DNA from: Alphaproteobacteria bacterium
GTDB lineage: Bacteria > Pseudomonadota > Alphaproteobacteria > UBA8366 > GCA-2717185
Direction of reading: 5' to 3'
Assembly (NCBI GenBank): GCA_012103325.1
Contig: WLWY01000001.1
Coordinates: 1,572,986 to 1,636,985 of the forward strand
DNA: 64,000 nt
Shown here: in pieces, positions 20,676 to 31,240 of the stretch
Layout: every line of letters starts with the position of its first letter
Numbering within the stretch: position 1 is the stretch's first letter
Position numbers and translations under genes: made by a program
The notes under the pieces: generated by a model
Database searches by the model: none
Seen by the model: the letters and a program-made list of their open reading frames with translations, nothing else
What the model was told of the DNA's origin: nothing

Positions 20676-22319
20676 ATGCCCGAGGAAAAGCTCCTAACGG
20701 TAAATGATCTCTCGGTTACGTTCGATGTCCCGGACGGTGCCGTCGACGCGGTGCGCCATATCTCCTTCGACATCGAAGCGGGGGAGACACTGGCGCTGGT
20801 CGGCGAGTCCGGGTCCGGTAAGTCGGTGACGGCACTCTCCATTCTCCAGTTGTTGCCTTATCCGGTCGCGCGGCATCCTAGCGGTTCCATCCGCTTCAAG
20901 GGAACCGAAGTCGTCGGTGCGGATGAAACCGTATTGCGGGGTATCCGCGGCAACCGGGTGTCGATGATCTTTCAGGAACCGATGTCCTCGCTCAATCCGC
21001 TGCACACTATTCAGAAGCAGATTTCCGAGACGCTGGTGCTGCACAAGGGCATGTCGGACACGGCCGCTCGGGCGCGCGTGCTTGAATTGCTGAAGCTGGT
21101 CGGCGTAGCCAACGCGGAACAGCGTCTGACCGCTTATCCCCATGAGCTGTCGGGCGGTCAGCGGCAGCGGGTGATGATCGCAATGGCGCTGGCCAACGAG
21201 CCGGATCTGTTGATCGCCGACGAACCGACCACGGCGCTGGACGTGACGATCCAGGCACAGATCCTGAAACTTTTGAAGGACCTGCAGGCCGAATTCGGTA
21301 TGGCGATGCTGTTTATCACCCATGATCTCGGCATCGTGCGAAAGGTCGCCGACCGGGTCGCTGTCATGTGTAACGGCGAAATCGTCGAGGCCGAGAAAAC
21401 CGAACAGCTTTTCGCAGCTCCCAAGCATGAATATACGCAGCGCCTGCTCGCTGCGGAGCCGAAGGGTGTCAAATCGACGCCGGACTCGGATGCACCGGTC
21501 GTTATCGAAGGCGACGACGTCAAGGTCTGGTTTCCGATCAAAAAGGGCCTGCTGCGCCGCACGGTCGACCATGTGCGCGCGGTGGACGGCATCACCGTTA
21601 CCGTGCGCGCCGGGCAGACGGTGGGTGTCGTCGGCGAGTCTGGTTCCGGCAAAACAACGCTTGGCATGGCGTTGCTGCGGATGGAGCGCTCGACCGGCGA
21701 TATCCGGTTCGAGGGACAGGATATCCAGGGCCTTTCGATCGCCGAGCTTCGGCCGCTGCGGCGGCAGATGCAGGTCGTCTTTCAAGATCCGTATGGGTCG
21801 CTGTCGCCGCGCATGTCGATTGGTGAAATCATCGCCGAAGGCCTCCGAATTCATGACTCCGAAGGCGCCGCCGCGGAACGGGATGCGCGGGTCATCGAAG
21901 CATTGCAGGAAGTCGACCTGGAACCAGAAAGCCGTTTCCGTTATCCGCATGAATTCTCCGGCGGTCAGCGCCAGCGCATCGCCATCGCCCGTGCAATCGT
22001 TCTGAAGCCGCGCTTCATCGTCCTCGATGAGCCGACGTCCGCCCTCGATATGTCGGTGCAGGCGCAGATCGTCGACTTGCTGAATGCGCTGCAGCGCAAG
22101 CATGGCCTCGCCTATATGTTCATCAGTCACGATTTGAAAGTCGTGCGTGCGTTGTCCGACTATGTCATCGTTATGAAGGACGGTAAGGTGGTCGAGCAGG
22201 GCGCTACGGAGACGATCTTCGATAATCCCACGGAACCTTATACAAAGGCGCTGATGGCTGCCGCGTTCGATCTCGAATTCGATGAACAGGCTGTCGCCAG
22301 TGGTGTCGTGAGCGTGTGA
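20676..22319 (+). CDS. yejF: Duplicated ATP-binding protein YejF-like
   Basis: Two Walker A ([24 protein letters not shown]) and two [16 protein letters not shown] motifs; start at [16 protein letters not shown]. Confidence 0.93.
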   Translation: MPEEKLLTVNDLSVTFDVPDGAVDAVRHISFDIEAGETLALVGESGSGKSVTALSILQLLPYPVARHPSGSIRFKGTEVVGADETVLRGIRGNRVSMIFQEPMSSLNPLHTIQKQISETLVLHKGMSDTAARARVLELLKLVGVANAEQRLTAYPHELSGGQRQRVMIAMALANEPDLLIADEPTTALDVTIQAQILKLLKDLQAEFGMAMLFITHDLGIVRKVADRVAVMCNGEIVEAEKTEQLFAAPKHEYTQRLLAAEPKGVKSTPDSDAPVVIEGDDVKVWFPIKKGLLRRTVDHVRAVDGITVTVRAGQTVGVVGESGSGKTTLGMALLRMERSTGDIRFEGQDIQGLSIAELRPLRRQMQVVFQDPYGSLSPRMSIGEIIAEGLRIHDSEGAAAERDARVIEALQEVDLEPESRFRYPHEFSGGQRQRIAIARAIVLKPRFIVLDEPTSALDMSVQAQIVDLLNALQRKHGLAYMFISHDLKVVRALSDYVIVMKDGKVVEQGATETIFDNPTEPYTKALMAAAFDLEFDEQAVASGVVSV

Positions 22320-22323
22320 CCCG

Positions 22324-23253
22324 ATGACATTGATTATAAAACCGGACCTAGAGCACGATCGCCCCTGGCGCGATGTGCTGCAGGAGATGTTGCCGGAACG
22401 GACGTGCCGGGATTGGGATGCGCCAGGCGACCTCGGTGAAGTCGAATACGCCTTCGTCTGGAATCCGCCACCAGGCGCGTTACGAACATTTTCGAATTTG
22501 AAGTGCATCTTCTCGATTGGCGCCGGCGTCGATCACTTGCTTAAGGACCCGGACCTGCCCGAAGGCGTGCCGATCGTCCGCATGGTCGAGCCGGAACTGA
22601 CCCAGGGCATGACGGAATATGTCACCATGCATGTTCTGCGCTTTCACCGGGAGGTGCCGACGCTGGAGGCGCAGCAGCGCGACCGGGTGTGGAACGAGTT
22701 GATCGTACCGACGGCACCAAGCCGGCGCGTTGGGTTGCTCGGTTTCGGTGTGCTGGCGCAGGATTCGGCGCGGGTATTGCGCGCGCTGGACTTCGATCTT
22801 GCCTGCTGGTCGCGCACGCCGAAGCAGACGGACAGTGTCGAATCGTTTCATGGCGCCGATGGGTTGGACCCTTTTCTCACGCGCACTCAAATCCTGGTCT
22901 GTTTACTGCCGTTGACGGAAGCGACGAAGGGCATCCTGAACCGGACCCTGTTTGCAAAGCTTCCGCGGGGCGCATCGTTGATCAACGCCGGCCGCGGCGG
23001 GCATCAGGTTGAGCCGGATATTCTCGAAGCGTTGGATACGGGGCAGCTTGCCGGCGCGGTCCTAGACGTATTCCGAACCGAACCCTTGCCCGCAGATAGT
23101 CCGTTCTGGACACATCCGAAGGTCACGGTAACGCCGCATATCGCGAGCGTGACCCAGCAACGATCCGCCGCCGAACAGGTTGCTGCGAACATTCGCCGTA
23201 TCGAAGCCGGTGAGGCGCCGCACAATACGGTCGACCGTGCGCTGGGATACTGA
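22324..23253 (+). CDS. Glyoxylate/hydroxypyruvate reductase A-like D-2-hydroxyacid dehydrogenase
   Basis: VGLLGFGVLAQDSARVL; LINAGRGGHQVEPDILEALDTGQLAGAVLDVFRTEPLP; HPKVTVTPHIAS. Confidence 0.9.
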   Translation: MTLIIKPDLEHDRPWRDVLQEMLPERTCRDWDAPGDLGEVEYAFVWNPPPGALRTFSNLKCIFSIGAGVDHLLKDPDLPEGVPIVRMVEPELTQGMTEYVTMHVLRFHREVPTLEAQQRDRVWNELIVPTAPSRRVGLLGFGVLAQDSARVLRALDFDLACWSRTPKQTDSVESFHGADGLDPFLTRTQILVCLLPLTEATKGILNRTLFAKLPRGASLINAGRGGHQVEPDILEALDTGQLAGAVLDVFRTEPLPADSPFWTHPKVTVTPHIASVTQQRSAAEQVAANIRRIEAGEAPHNTVDRALGY

Positions 23254-23274
23254 CGAGTAGAGGGACGTGTCTGA

Positions 23275-23658
23275 ATGAATAAGCGCCGCGAAAATATGTT
23301 CTTTCATGCCATCGACCGCGAGTCGGGGTTTGTCGAGCGGGGCGACGGCAATATGGGCATCTCCGTGAAAGTGCTCTCGAACGATCTCGATACGACGGCC
23401 AAGCGCGGCCACCGCACGCGGTTGCTTCGCATGGCGCCGGGCTCTGAAACGCCCGAAGCGCATGCGCATGATTACTGGGAAGAAATTTATATACTCGAGG
23501 GCGAAATGCTCGTTCAGGATGGAATCGATGGCGAGAAGCTCGTTAAGGCCGGCGCTTATGCGGCGCGCGAGCCGGGTGTCATGCATGGTCCGGTAAGCAG
23601 TGAGTCCGGATGCCTCATGATCGATTTTTGCTGGTATCCCGATGAGAATGACGGTTAG
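23275..23658 (+). CDS. Cupin-domain protein
   Basis: PGSETPEAHAHDYWEEIYILEGEMLVQDG ... GAYAAREPGVMHGP. Confidence 0.85.
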   Translation: MNKRRENMFFHAIDRESGFVERGDGNMGISVKVLSNDLDTTAKRGHRTRLLRMAPGSETPEAHAHDYWEEIYILEGEMLVQDGIDGEKLVKAGAYAAREPGVMHGPVSSESGCLMIDFCWYPDENDG

Positions 23659-24011
23659 GAGCTCGTAAGCGTCTTCGAAAGGGATTTCTGGATGAGCTCA
23701 CCGAACTCGGACAGATACACCGATCCCTTGACGGTACGCTGCACATGAACGGAACGCCGGTCCGTGTCGTCCGTTTTACGGCGAACCAAATCGAAACCGC
23801 TCAAACGATCCAAGGCACGTGTGATTGCCGGCTTGGAAACATTCAAGGTCGTGGCAAGGCCGCGGACCGTATGCGGTTGTGGAGTAAGGTAGACGGATAA
23901 GAGCACGGCTAACTGGCGTGACGACAGGTCGGGGGCGTCCCGTTTTAGGCTTTCGACCAGGGCATCGCGCCACAGGTCGAGAATCTGAGTCGATGACAAC
24001 TCGATAGCCAT
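23655..24011 (-). CDS. MarR-family transcriptional regulator
   Basis: SSRQLAVLLSVYL, HTVRGLATTLNVSKPAITRALDRLSGFDLVRRKTDDTDRRSVHVQRT; start at MAIELSSTQ, since the longer ORF overlaps the divergent gene. Confidence 0.85.
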   Translation of the reverse strand: MAIELSSTQILDLWRDALVESLKRDAPDLSSRQLAVLLSVYLTPQPHTVRGLATTLNVSKPAITRALDRLSGFDLVRRKTDDTDRRSVHVQRTVKGSVYLSEFGELIQKSLSKTLTSS

Positions 24012-24063
24012 AAGCCCCCCTGCGTACTGTGCGCGGATCAAAATATCGGTGTGATAAGGGTAG

Positions 24064-24085
24064 GGCAAGCCGAACAGCGCTTGCC
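24064..24085. promoter_or_regulatory. Inverted repeat GGCAAGC-N8-GCTTGCC in the divergent MarR/oxidoreductase promoter
   Basis: Perfect 7-bp arms, 22 bp in total. Confidence 0.4.
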
Positions 24086-24144
24086 AGCCGGACGCGAATT
24101 TGGGAATTTGCCGGCGCGAACGCGAAGCGGAAGGGAAGCGATCG

Positions 24145-25497
24145 ATGAATTTGCACAAAATGCTGACACGTCGCGCCGCTGAGGATAACTCTGTCCGGGT
24201 CGGCGTGATTGGCGCTGGAAAATTCGGATCAATGTATCTTTCGCAGGCCCCGCGCACCGCGGGGATTCACGTGCTCGGCATTGCAGACCTGGCGCCGGAC
24301 CGCGCGCGGGCGGCGTTGGCGCGGGTCGGCTGGCCGGAGACCCAATATGCGGCGGGCTCGTTCGATGCCGCGAGGCGCGACGGAACGACCTTCATTACGG
24401 ACGATGCGGAAGCCTTGATTGCGGCTGTCGATGTTGTCGTGGATTCCACGGGTAGCCCATCGGCCGGCGTTCGCCACGCGTTGCTTGCCTGCGAGCACGG
24501 TACCCATATTATCATGGTCAATGTCGAGGCCGATGTGCTGGCAGGACCGCTGCTGGCGGAGCGGGCCGCGGCGGCGGGGATTGTCTACTCCATGGCGTAT
24601 GGCGACCAGCCCGCTCTGATCTGCGAAATGGTTGATTGGGCGCGAAGCTGCGGCTTCGATGTCGTATGTGCCGGCAAGGGCACAAAGTACCAACCGGCAT
24701 TCCACGCATCCACGCCCGACACTGTCTGGGGCTATTACGGCCTGACGGCGGAACAGGCGGCCGAGGGCGGCATGAATCCGCAGATGTTCAACTCTTTCTT
24801 GGATGGCACGAAATCCAGCATTGAAATGGCGGCGGTGGCGAATGCGACAGGGCTGGTGCCGCCGCGCGATGGGCTCGCATTCCCGGCCTGTGGTGTGCAG
24901 GATTTGGCTCACATCCTTCGGCCCCGTTCGGATGGCGGTGTCTTGGCGGAAAAAGGCACGGTCGAAGTGATTTCCAGCGAGGAACGGGATGGCCGCCACG
25001 TGACCGGCGATTTGCGCTGGGGTGTTTATGTCACGTTCGAAGCGCCGAGCGATTATGTCGAGCGCTGCTTTGCCGAATACGGGTTGATGACGGATGATAC
25101 CGGCCGCTATAGCGCGATGTACAAACCGTTTCATCTGATTGGTCTGGAGCTCGGTATTTCGGTTGCGAGTGCGGCGCTGCGCGGGGAAGCGACCGGTGCC
25201 GCGACCGGCTGGCGAGGCGATGTTGTCGCGACGGCAAAACGCGATCTCGCCGCGGGCGAAATGCTCGATGGTGAAGGGGGCTATACGGTATGGGGTAAAC
25301 TGATGACCGTCGAAGACTCGCTTGCGTTGGGCGGCTTGCCGATCGGGTTGGCCCACGGCATGAAACTTAAGACGCCGGTTGCAGAAGGTCAGCCGCTGCG
25401 CTGGCGCGATGTCGAGTATGACGAAAGCGACGTAACCGTCGTGTTTCGCCGGGAAATGGAAACCAGTAACCGCCGCAACGCGGATGCGGCGGAATGA
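24145..25497 (+). CDS. NAD(P)-binding oxidoreductase with C-terminal SAF-like domain (often misnamed FlgA-like)
   Basis: VRVGVIGAGKFGSMYLSQ Rossmann; VATAKRDLAAGEMLDGEGGYTVWGKL SAF-like region; start at MNLHKMLTRR. Confidence 0.8.
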   Translation: MNLHKMLTRRAAEDNSVRVGVIGAGKFGSMYLSQAPRTAGIHVLGIADLAPDRARAALARVGWPETQYAAGSFDAARRDGTTFITDDAEALIAAVDVVVDSTGSPSAGVRHALLACEHGTHIIMVNVEADVLAGPLLAERAAAAGIVYSMAYGDQPALICEMVDWARSCGFDVVCAGKGTKYQPAFHASTPDTVWGYYGLTAEQAAEGGMNPQMFNSFLDGTKSSIEMAAVANATGLVPPRDGLAFPACGVQDLAHILRPRSDGGVLAEKGTVEVISSEERDGRHVTGDLRWGVYVTFEAPSDYVERCFAEYGLMTDDTGRYSAMYKPFHLIGLELGISVASAALRGEATGAATGWRGDVVATAKRDLAAGEMLDGEGGYTVWGKLMTVEDSLALGGLPIGLAHGMKLKTPVAEGQPLRWRDVEYDESDVTVVFRREMETSNRRNADAAE

Positions 25498-26243
25498 CGG
25501 CACCGATTGCGCTTGTTACCGCCGGCAGCCGAGGCATCGGGGCGACGACGGCGCGCATGCTGGCGGAAGCCGGCTACGACGTTGCGATTTCCTATTTGTC
25601 CAACGAAGCCGCTGCCACCACGGTTGTCGACGAAATTCGCGCGGCGGGGCAACGAGGTCTCGCGGTTGCCGCTGACAATGCGGACGAAGCTGACATTTTG
25701 CGCCTCTTTGAGACCGTCGACCGGGAACTCGGCACGTTGACGGCGTTGGTCAACAATGCCGGTATAACCGGCGGGTTCGCCCGCGTGGAGGCTGTAACGG
25801 CGGAAACTCTGCAGCAGGTAGCTGCGGTCAACTTCATTGGCCCCATGCTGTGCTGCCGCGAAGCGGTCCGCCGCATGTCGACGAAGCACGGTGGGACCGG
25901 CGGCGCGATCGTGAACGTATCCTCGACGGCCGCCACACGGGGTTCGGCGGGCGAATGGGTGCACTACGCGGCAACGAAAGGGGCGATGAATACGATGACG
26001 GTCGGATTGGCGGCCGAGGTTGCCGGTGAAGGTATTCGTGTGAACGCGGTCGCGCCCGGATTGACGGCGACAGAACTTCATGCCGAGTCGGGGGAGCCTG
26101 GGCGAATTGACCGGATATCGCCGCTCATTCCGTTGGGCCGGGCCGGGGAGCCGGAAGAGATGGCCGCGGCAATCCGATGGCTGCTATCCGATGAGGCAAG
26201 TTTCACGATCGGTGCGATCGTTCCGGTCAGCGGTGGGTTCTAG
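25494..26243 (+). CDS. SDR-family oxidoreductase
   Basis: ALVTAGSRGIGATTARMLAEAG; NNAG; YAATKGAMNTM; IVPVSGGF. Confidence 0.93.
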   Translation: MTAPIALVTAGSRGIGATTARMLAEAGYDVAISYLSNEAAATTVVDEIRAAGQRGLAVAADNADEADILRLFETVDRELGTLTALVNNAGITGGFARVEAVTAETLQQVAAVNFIGPMLCCREAVRRMSTKHGGTGGAIVNVSSTAATRGSAGEWVHYAATKGAMNTMTVGLAAEVAGEGIRVNAVAPGLTATELHAESGEPGRIDRISPLIPLGRAGEPEEMAAAIRWLLSDEASFTIGAIVPVSGGF

Positions 26244-26245
26244 AA

Positions 26246-27379
26246 ATGCCCGACGGACCGCTTTTCGCCTACCGGGAAATGCGCCGCAACGGTGAGCTGA
26301 AAGCCGACACCATGCAGGAGCTGGCGGCGGAAAAGTTTCAAAGCCTTCACAATGGCCTCAAAGGATACGATCCGACGGCCGGATTGAGTGGCTGGAAGGC
26401 GCGGCTTGGATTGGCGCGACGCATGGCCGACCCGCCGATGGGGTTGTACATTTTCGGCGGTGTCGGGCGCGGCAAATCCATGCTGATGGGTTTGTTCTTC
26501 GAGAAATCGGTCGTCGAACAGAAACGCCGTGTTCATTTTCACGAGTTCATGATCGAAGTGCAGGAAAAGCTGCACCAATGGCGAAAGCAGGAAAAAAGTG
26601 ACCGGGAAGACGATCCAATCGCGCCGATTGCGGATGATATCGCCTCGGGGGCCTGGCTACTGTGCTTCGATGAGTTTCATGTCGTCGATATCGCCGACGC
26701 CATGATGCTTGGTCGCCTTTTTGAAGCGCTCTTTGCGCGCGGCGTGGTCGTCGTCGCGACGTCGAATTTTGGGCCGGACATGCTGTACAAGGATGGGCTG
26801 AACCGGGAACTTTTTCTGCCGTTCATCGAGTTGATAAAGCAAAAACTCGACGTGCTTCATCTCGCATCACCGACCGATTATCGCCATGAGCGTTTGATGG
26901 CGATGGAAGTTTATCTGTCACCGCTTGGTTCAGAGACGACGAAGTCACTCGAGCAGGACTTCGCAGAATTAACGGAAGGCGCCGTCACCGAACCGGATGA
27001 GTTGGAGGTGAAAGGCCGCACCTTGTCGGTATCCCGCACCGCGCGTGGTGTTGCTTGGTTCACCTTTGAGGAATTATGCGAGCAGGCTCTCGGCGCCGGC
27101 GATTATATCGCGGTGGCGGAACGCTACCATACGATCGTGCTCGACGGCGTGCCCCATCTGCCGGAGGCGCGGCGCAACGAGGCAAAACGCTTCATGCTTT
27201 TGATCGACGAACTTTACGAGCACAAAGCCAATCTCATCATGGGCGCGGACGTGCCGCCGCCGGAACTTTATACCGAGGGCCGGCATGCCTTCGAGTTCGA
27301 ACGTACGGTGAGTCGGCTCATGGAAATGCAGTCCAAAGAATATCTGGACGCGCCGCACGGCACCGAAACCGCATCGTGA
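26246..27379 (+). CDS. zapE: Cell division protein ZapE (AFG1-like ATPase)
   Basis: GLYIFGGVGRGKSMLMGLFFE; LLCFDEFHVVDIADAMMLGRLFEALF; VATSNFGPDMLYKDGLNRELFLPFI. Confidence 0.94.
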   Translation: MPDGPLFAYREMRRNGELKADTMQELAAEKFQSLHNGLKGYDPTAGLSGWKARLGLARRMADPPMGLYIFGGVGRGKSMLMGLFFEKSVVEQKRRVHFHEFMIEVQEKLHQWRKQEKSDREDDPIAPIADDIASGAWLLCFDEFHVVDIADAMMLGRLFEALFARGVVVVATSNFGPDMLYKDGLNRELFLPFIELIKQKLDVLHLASPTDYRHERLMAMEVYLSPLGSETTKSLEQDFAELTEGAVTEPDELEVKGRTLSVSRTARGVAWFTFEELCEQALGAGDYIAVAERYHTIVLDGVPHLPEARRNEAKRFMLLIDELYEHKANLIMGADVPPPELYTEGRHAFEFERTVSRLMEMQSKEYLDAPHGTETAS

Positions 27380-27861
27380 CGGATCGCCCGGAGATCACGC
27401 AGGAACTGCGGCCATCGCGCTTTCGCTGCATCGGGCTGGCGACCGCGTGTGCGGTCATGGGAGTGGTTTGTTTTCATTTGTGGTTCAACGGGACGGACAA
27501 TGCCTGGGTCGCAGGCTCTTTCATGGTTGCCGGTGCTGTGTTTTTCATTTTCCATCTGGCGCCGGGGGCCTACGCCCTGTGGCTCGATAGCAAGGGTTTC
27601 AGCGTGGCGGAGATGTACACCGTTAAACGCTACGCGTGGCCGGAAGTTACCGAGTTCCTGGTTCGGCGCGGCTTCTTGGGACACTACGTGGAATTCCAGC
27701 ATATCGCACCGGATACGGGTGAAGCCCACAGGGTTGTCTTGAATGAAACCTATGGGTTCAAACCGGTTGAAATGGCGCGCTTGTTAAACGACCGTCGGAA
27801 GCAAACATCTGCGCCGAAAACCGGTGAACGGAGAAAAGTCTGGCGTTCCCGCAATTGTTAG
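27376..27861 (+). CDS. Small membrane protein with PH-like C-terminal region
   Basis: GTG start overlapping zapE TGA (GTGA); two TM segments; LDSKGFSVAEMYTVKRYAWPEVTEF ... VVLNETYGFKPVEMARLLNDRR. Confidence 0.7.
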   Translation: MTDRPEITQELRPSRFRCIGLATACAVMGVVCFHLWFNGTDNAWVAGSFMVAGAVFFIFHLAPGAYALWLDSKGFSVAEMYTVKRYAWPEVTEFLVRRGFLGHYVEFQHIAPDTGEAHRVVLNETYGFKPVEMARLLNDRRKQTSAPKTGERRKVWRSRNC

Positions 27862-27962
27862 GCCGTTGGCCTTGCCCCCGGACTCGATTCGTCGTACCAC
27901 AGCGCCGGGTCGCTACTGTACGCGGCAGTCGGGTTTCGCGCGCAAGTATCGCTCCTCGATAG

Positions 27963-29069
<1,107 letters not shown>

Positions 29070-29111
29070 TTCGAGCCGTCTGGTCCAACCGTCAGGAGCG
29101 AGCAGAACGTC

Positions 29112-30308
29112 ATGAATATCCACGAATATCAGGCCAAGAATCTCTTGCGTAATTTCGGGGTCGCGGTGCCGCGCGGCCGTGCGGCGCACAGCGTTACCGA
29201 AGCTGCCAGCGCCGCTCAGGAACTCGGCGGACCGATATGGGTCGTCAAGAGCCAGATCCATGCGGGCGGGCGGGGTGCGGGTCATTTCAAAAATGACCCC
29301 GATGGCAAGGGCGGCGTTCGTGTCGTTAAATCGGTGGAAGAAGTAAAAGCCAACGCGAATGAGATGTTGAGCCATGTCCTCGTCACCAAGCAGACGGGGC
29401 CGGCGGGCAAAGAGGTGAAGAGGATCTATATCGAGGAAGGCTGCGATATCGCGCGCGAGCTTTATCTCAGCATGCTGCTCGACCGGGAAACCAGCCGCAT
29501 CATCATCATGGCGTCCAGCGAAGGCGGCATGGATATCGAAGAGGTTGCGGAAAAGACGCCGGAGAAGATCGTCCGCGTGACGATCGACCCGGCAACCGGC
29601 ATCTCCGGCTTCCACGCTCGCAACATCGCGTTTGGCTTGGGCCTGGAAGGCAAGCAGATCGGCTCCTGCGTCAAGCTGATCATGGCCATTTACAAGGCCT
29701 TTACCGAGCTTGATGCCAGCATGGTGGAAGTCAACCCGCTGGTGGTGACCGGCGATGGTACGGTGATTGCGCTCGATGCGAAAATGAACTTCGACGACAA
29801 TGCCTTGTTCCGGCACGGCGATATCGAAGATTTGCGCGACGAAACCGAAGAAGATCCAGCGGAACTGGAAGCGTCCAAGCACGAGTTGAACTACATCAAG
29901 CTCGACGGCAGTATCGGCTGCATGGTCAATGGCGCAGGTCTTGCCATGGCGACCATGGATATCATCAAGCTCTATGGGGCCGAACCGGCAAACTTCCTCG
30001 ATGTCGGCGGTGGGGCGACCAAGGAACGCGTCACGACGGCGTTCAAGATCATTCTTTCCGATCCTAATGTTGAAGGCATTCTCGTCAATATTTTCGGCGG
30101 CATCATGCGCTGTGATGTGATTGCCGAGGGCGTCGTTGCGGCGGCCAAGGAGGTCTCACTAAGCGTACCCCTGGTCGTGCGTCTCGAGGGAACGAACGTC
30201 GAGCTTGGCAAGGAGATTATCGCGGCTTCGGGACTCGACATCATTTCGGGGGACGACCTTGGCGATGCGGCGCAAAAAGTGGTGGCTGCGGTAAAGGGAG
30301 CGAAATAG
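29112..30308 (+). CDS. sucC: Succinyl-CoA ligase (ADP-forming) beta subunit
   Basis: [64 protein letters not shown]. Confidence 0.97.
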   Translation: MNIHEYQAKNLLRNFGVAVPRGRAAHSVTEAASAAQELGGPIWVVKSQIHAGGRGAGHFKNDPDGKGGVRVVKSVEEVKANANEMLSHVLVTKQTGPAGKEVKRIYIEEGCDIARELYLSMLLDRETSRIIIMASSEGGMDIEEVAEKTPEKIVRVTIDPATGISGFHARNIAFGLGLEGKQIGSCVKLIMAIYKAFTELDASMVEVNPLVVTGDGTVIALDAKMNFDDNALFRHGDIEDLRDETEEDPAELEASKHELNYIKLDGSIGCMVNGAGLAMATMDIIKLYGAEPANFLDVGGGATKERVTTAFKIILSDPNVEGILVNIFGGIMRCDVIAEGVVAAAKEVSLSVPLVVRLEGTNVELGKEIIAASGLDIISGDDLGDAAQKVVAAVKGAK

Positions 30309-31184
30309 ATGGCTGTTCTCGTCGACAAGAACACGCGCGTCATCTGCCAGGGCTTTACCGGTCAGCAGGGCACGTTCCATTCTGAGCAGGCGATTGCCTA
30401 CGGCACCAACATGGTCGGCGGCGTTACGCCCGGCAAAGGCGGCTCGACCCATCTCGATCTTCCGGTTTACGACACGGTTGCGGACGCGGCCGCGGCAACA
30501 CAGGTCGACGCATCGGTGATCTATGTCCCGCCGCCCTTCGCGGGCGACGCCATTCTGGAAGCGATTGACGCCGAGATTCCCCTTGTTATCTGCATTACCG
30601 AAGGCATTCCGGTGCTCGACATGGTCTCGGTGAAGCGCAAGCTTGAGGGATCCTCATCGCGTCTGATCGGGCCGAACTGTCCGGGCGTCATCACACCGGA
30701 GGAATGCAAGATCGGCATCATGCCCGGTCATATTCACAAGCGCGGCAAGATCGGCATCGTGTCCCGGTCGGGGACGCTGACCTACGAAGCGGTCGCACAG
30801 ACGACGGCGACAAATCTCGGCCAGACGACTTGCATCGGGATCGGCGGCGACCCGGTCAATGGAACCAACTTCATTGATTGCCTCGAAATGTTCCTGGCCG
30901 ACCCCGAGACCGAAGGGATCGTCATGATCGGCGAGATAGGCGGTACTGCCGAGGAGCAGGGCGTCGATTTTTATAGTCAATCAAACGTTAAGAAACCGAT
31001 GGTAGGCTTTATCGCCGGTGTGACCGCGCCGCCGGGTAAGCGCATGGGCCATGCCGGCGCGATAATCTCCGGTGGGCAGGGTACTGCCGAATCGAAGATC
31101 GACGCGATGAAGAGCGCCGGAATATTGGTCGCAGACAGCCCGGCTTCCATCGGAACGGCGATGGTGAAGGCGATGGGCGGTTGA
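30309..31184 (+). CDS. sucD: Succinyl-CoA ligase alpha subunit
   Basis: [56 protein letters not shown]. Confidence 0.97.
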   Translation: MAVLVDKNTRVICQGFTGQQGTFHSEQAIAYGTNMVGGVTPGKGGSTHLDLPVYDTVADAAAATQVDASVIYVPPPFAGDAILEAIDAEIPLVICITEGIPVLDMVSVKRKLEGSSSRLIGPNCPGVITPEECKIGIMPGHIHKRGKIGIVSRSGTLTYEAVAQTTATNLGQTTCIGIGGDPVNGTNFIDCLEMFLADPETEGIVMIGEIGGTAEEQGVDFYSQSNVKKPMVGFIAGVTAPPGKRMGHAGAIISGGQGTAESKIDAMKSAGILVADSPASIGTAMVKAMGG

Positions 31185-31240
31185 TCCGGACGACTTAGTC
31201 CGCATTTGCGGGAGGCGAGATCTCCTGCTGGGAGGATATT

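Noticed and set aside
20694-22508. 604-aa minus-strand ORF antisense to yejF
   Set aside because: Shadow ORF of a high-GC coding region; the plus strand has clear ABC ATPase motifs
24229-25503. 424-aa minus-strand ORF antisense to the SAF-domain oxidoreductase
   Set aside because: Shadow ORF with biased His/Arg-rich composition
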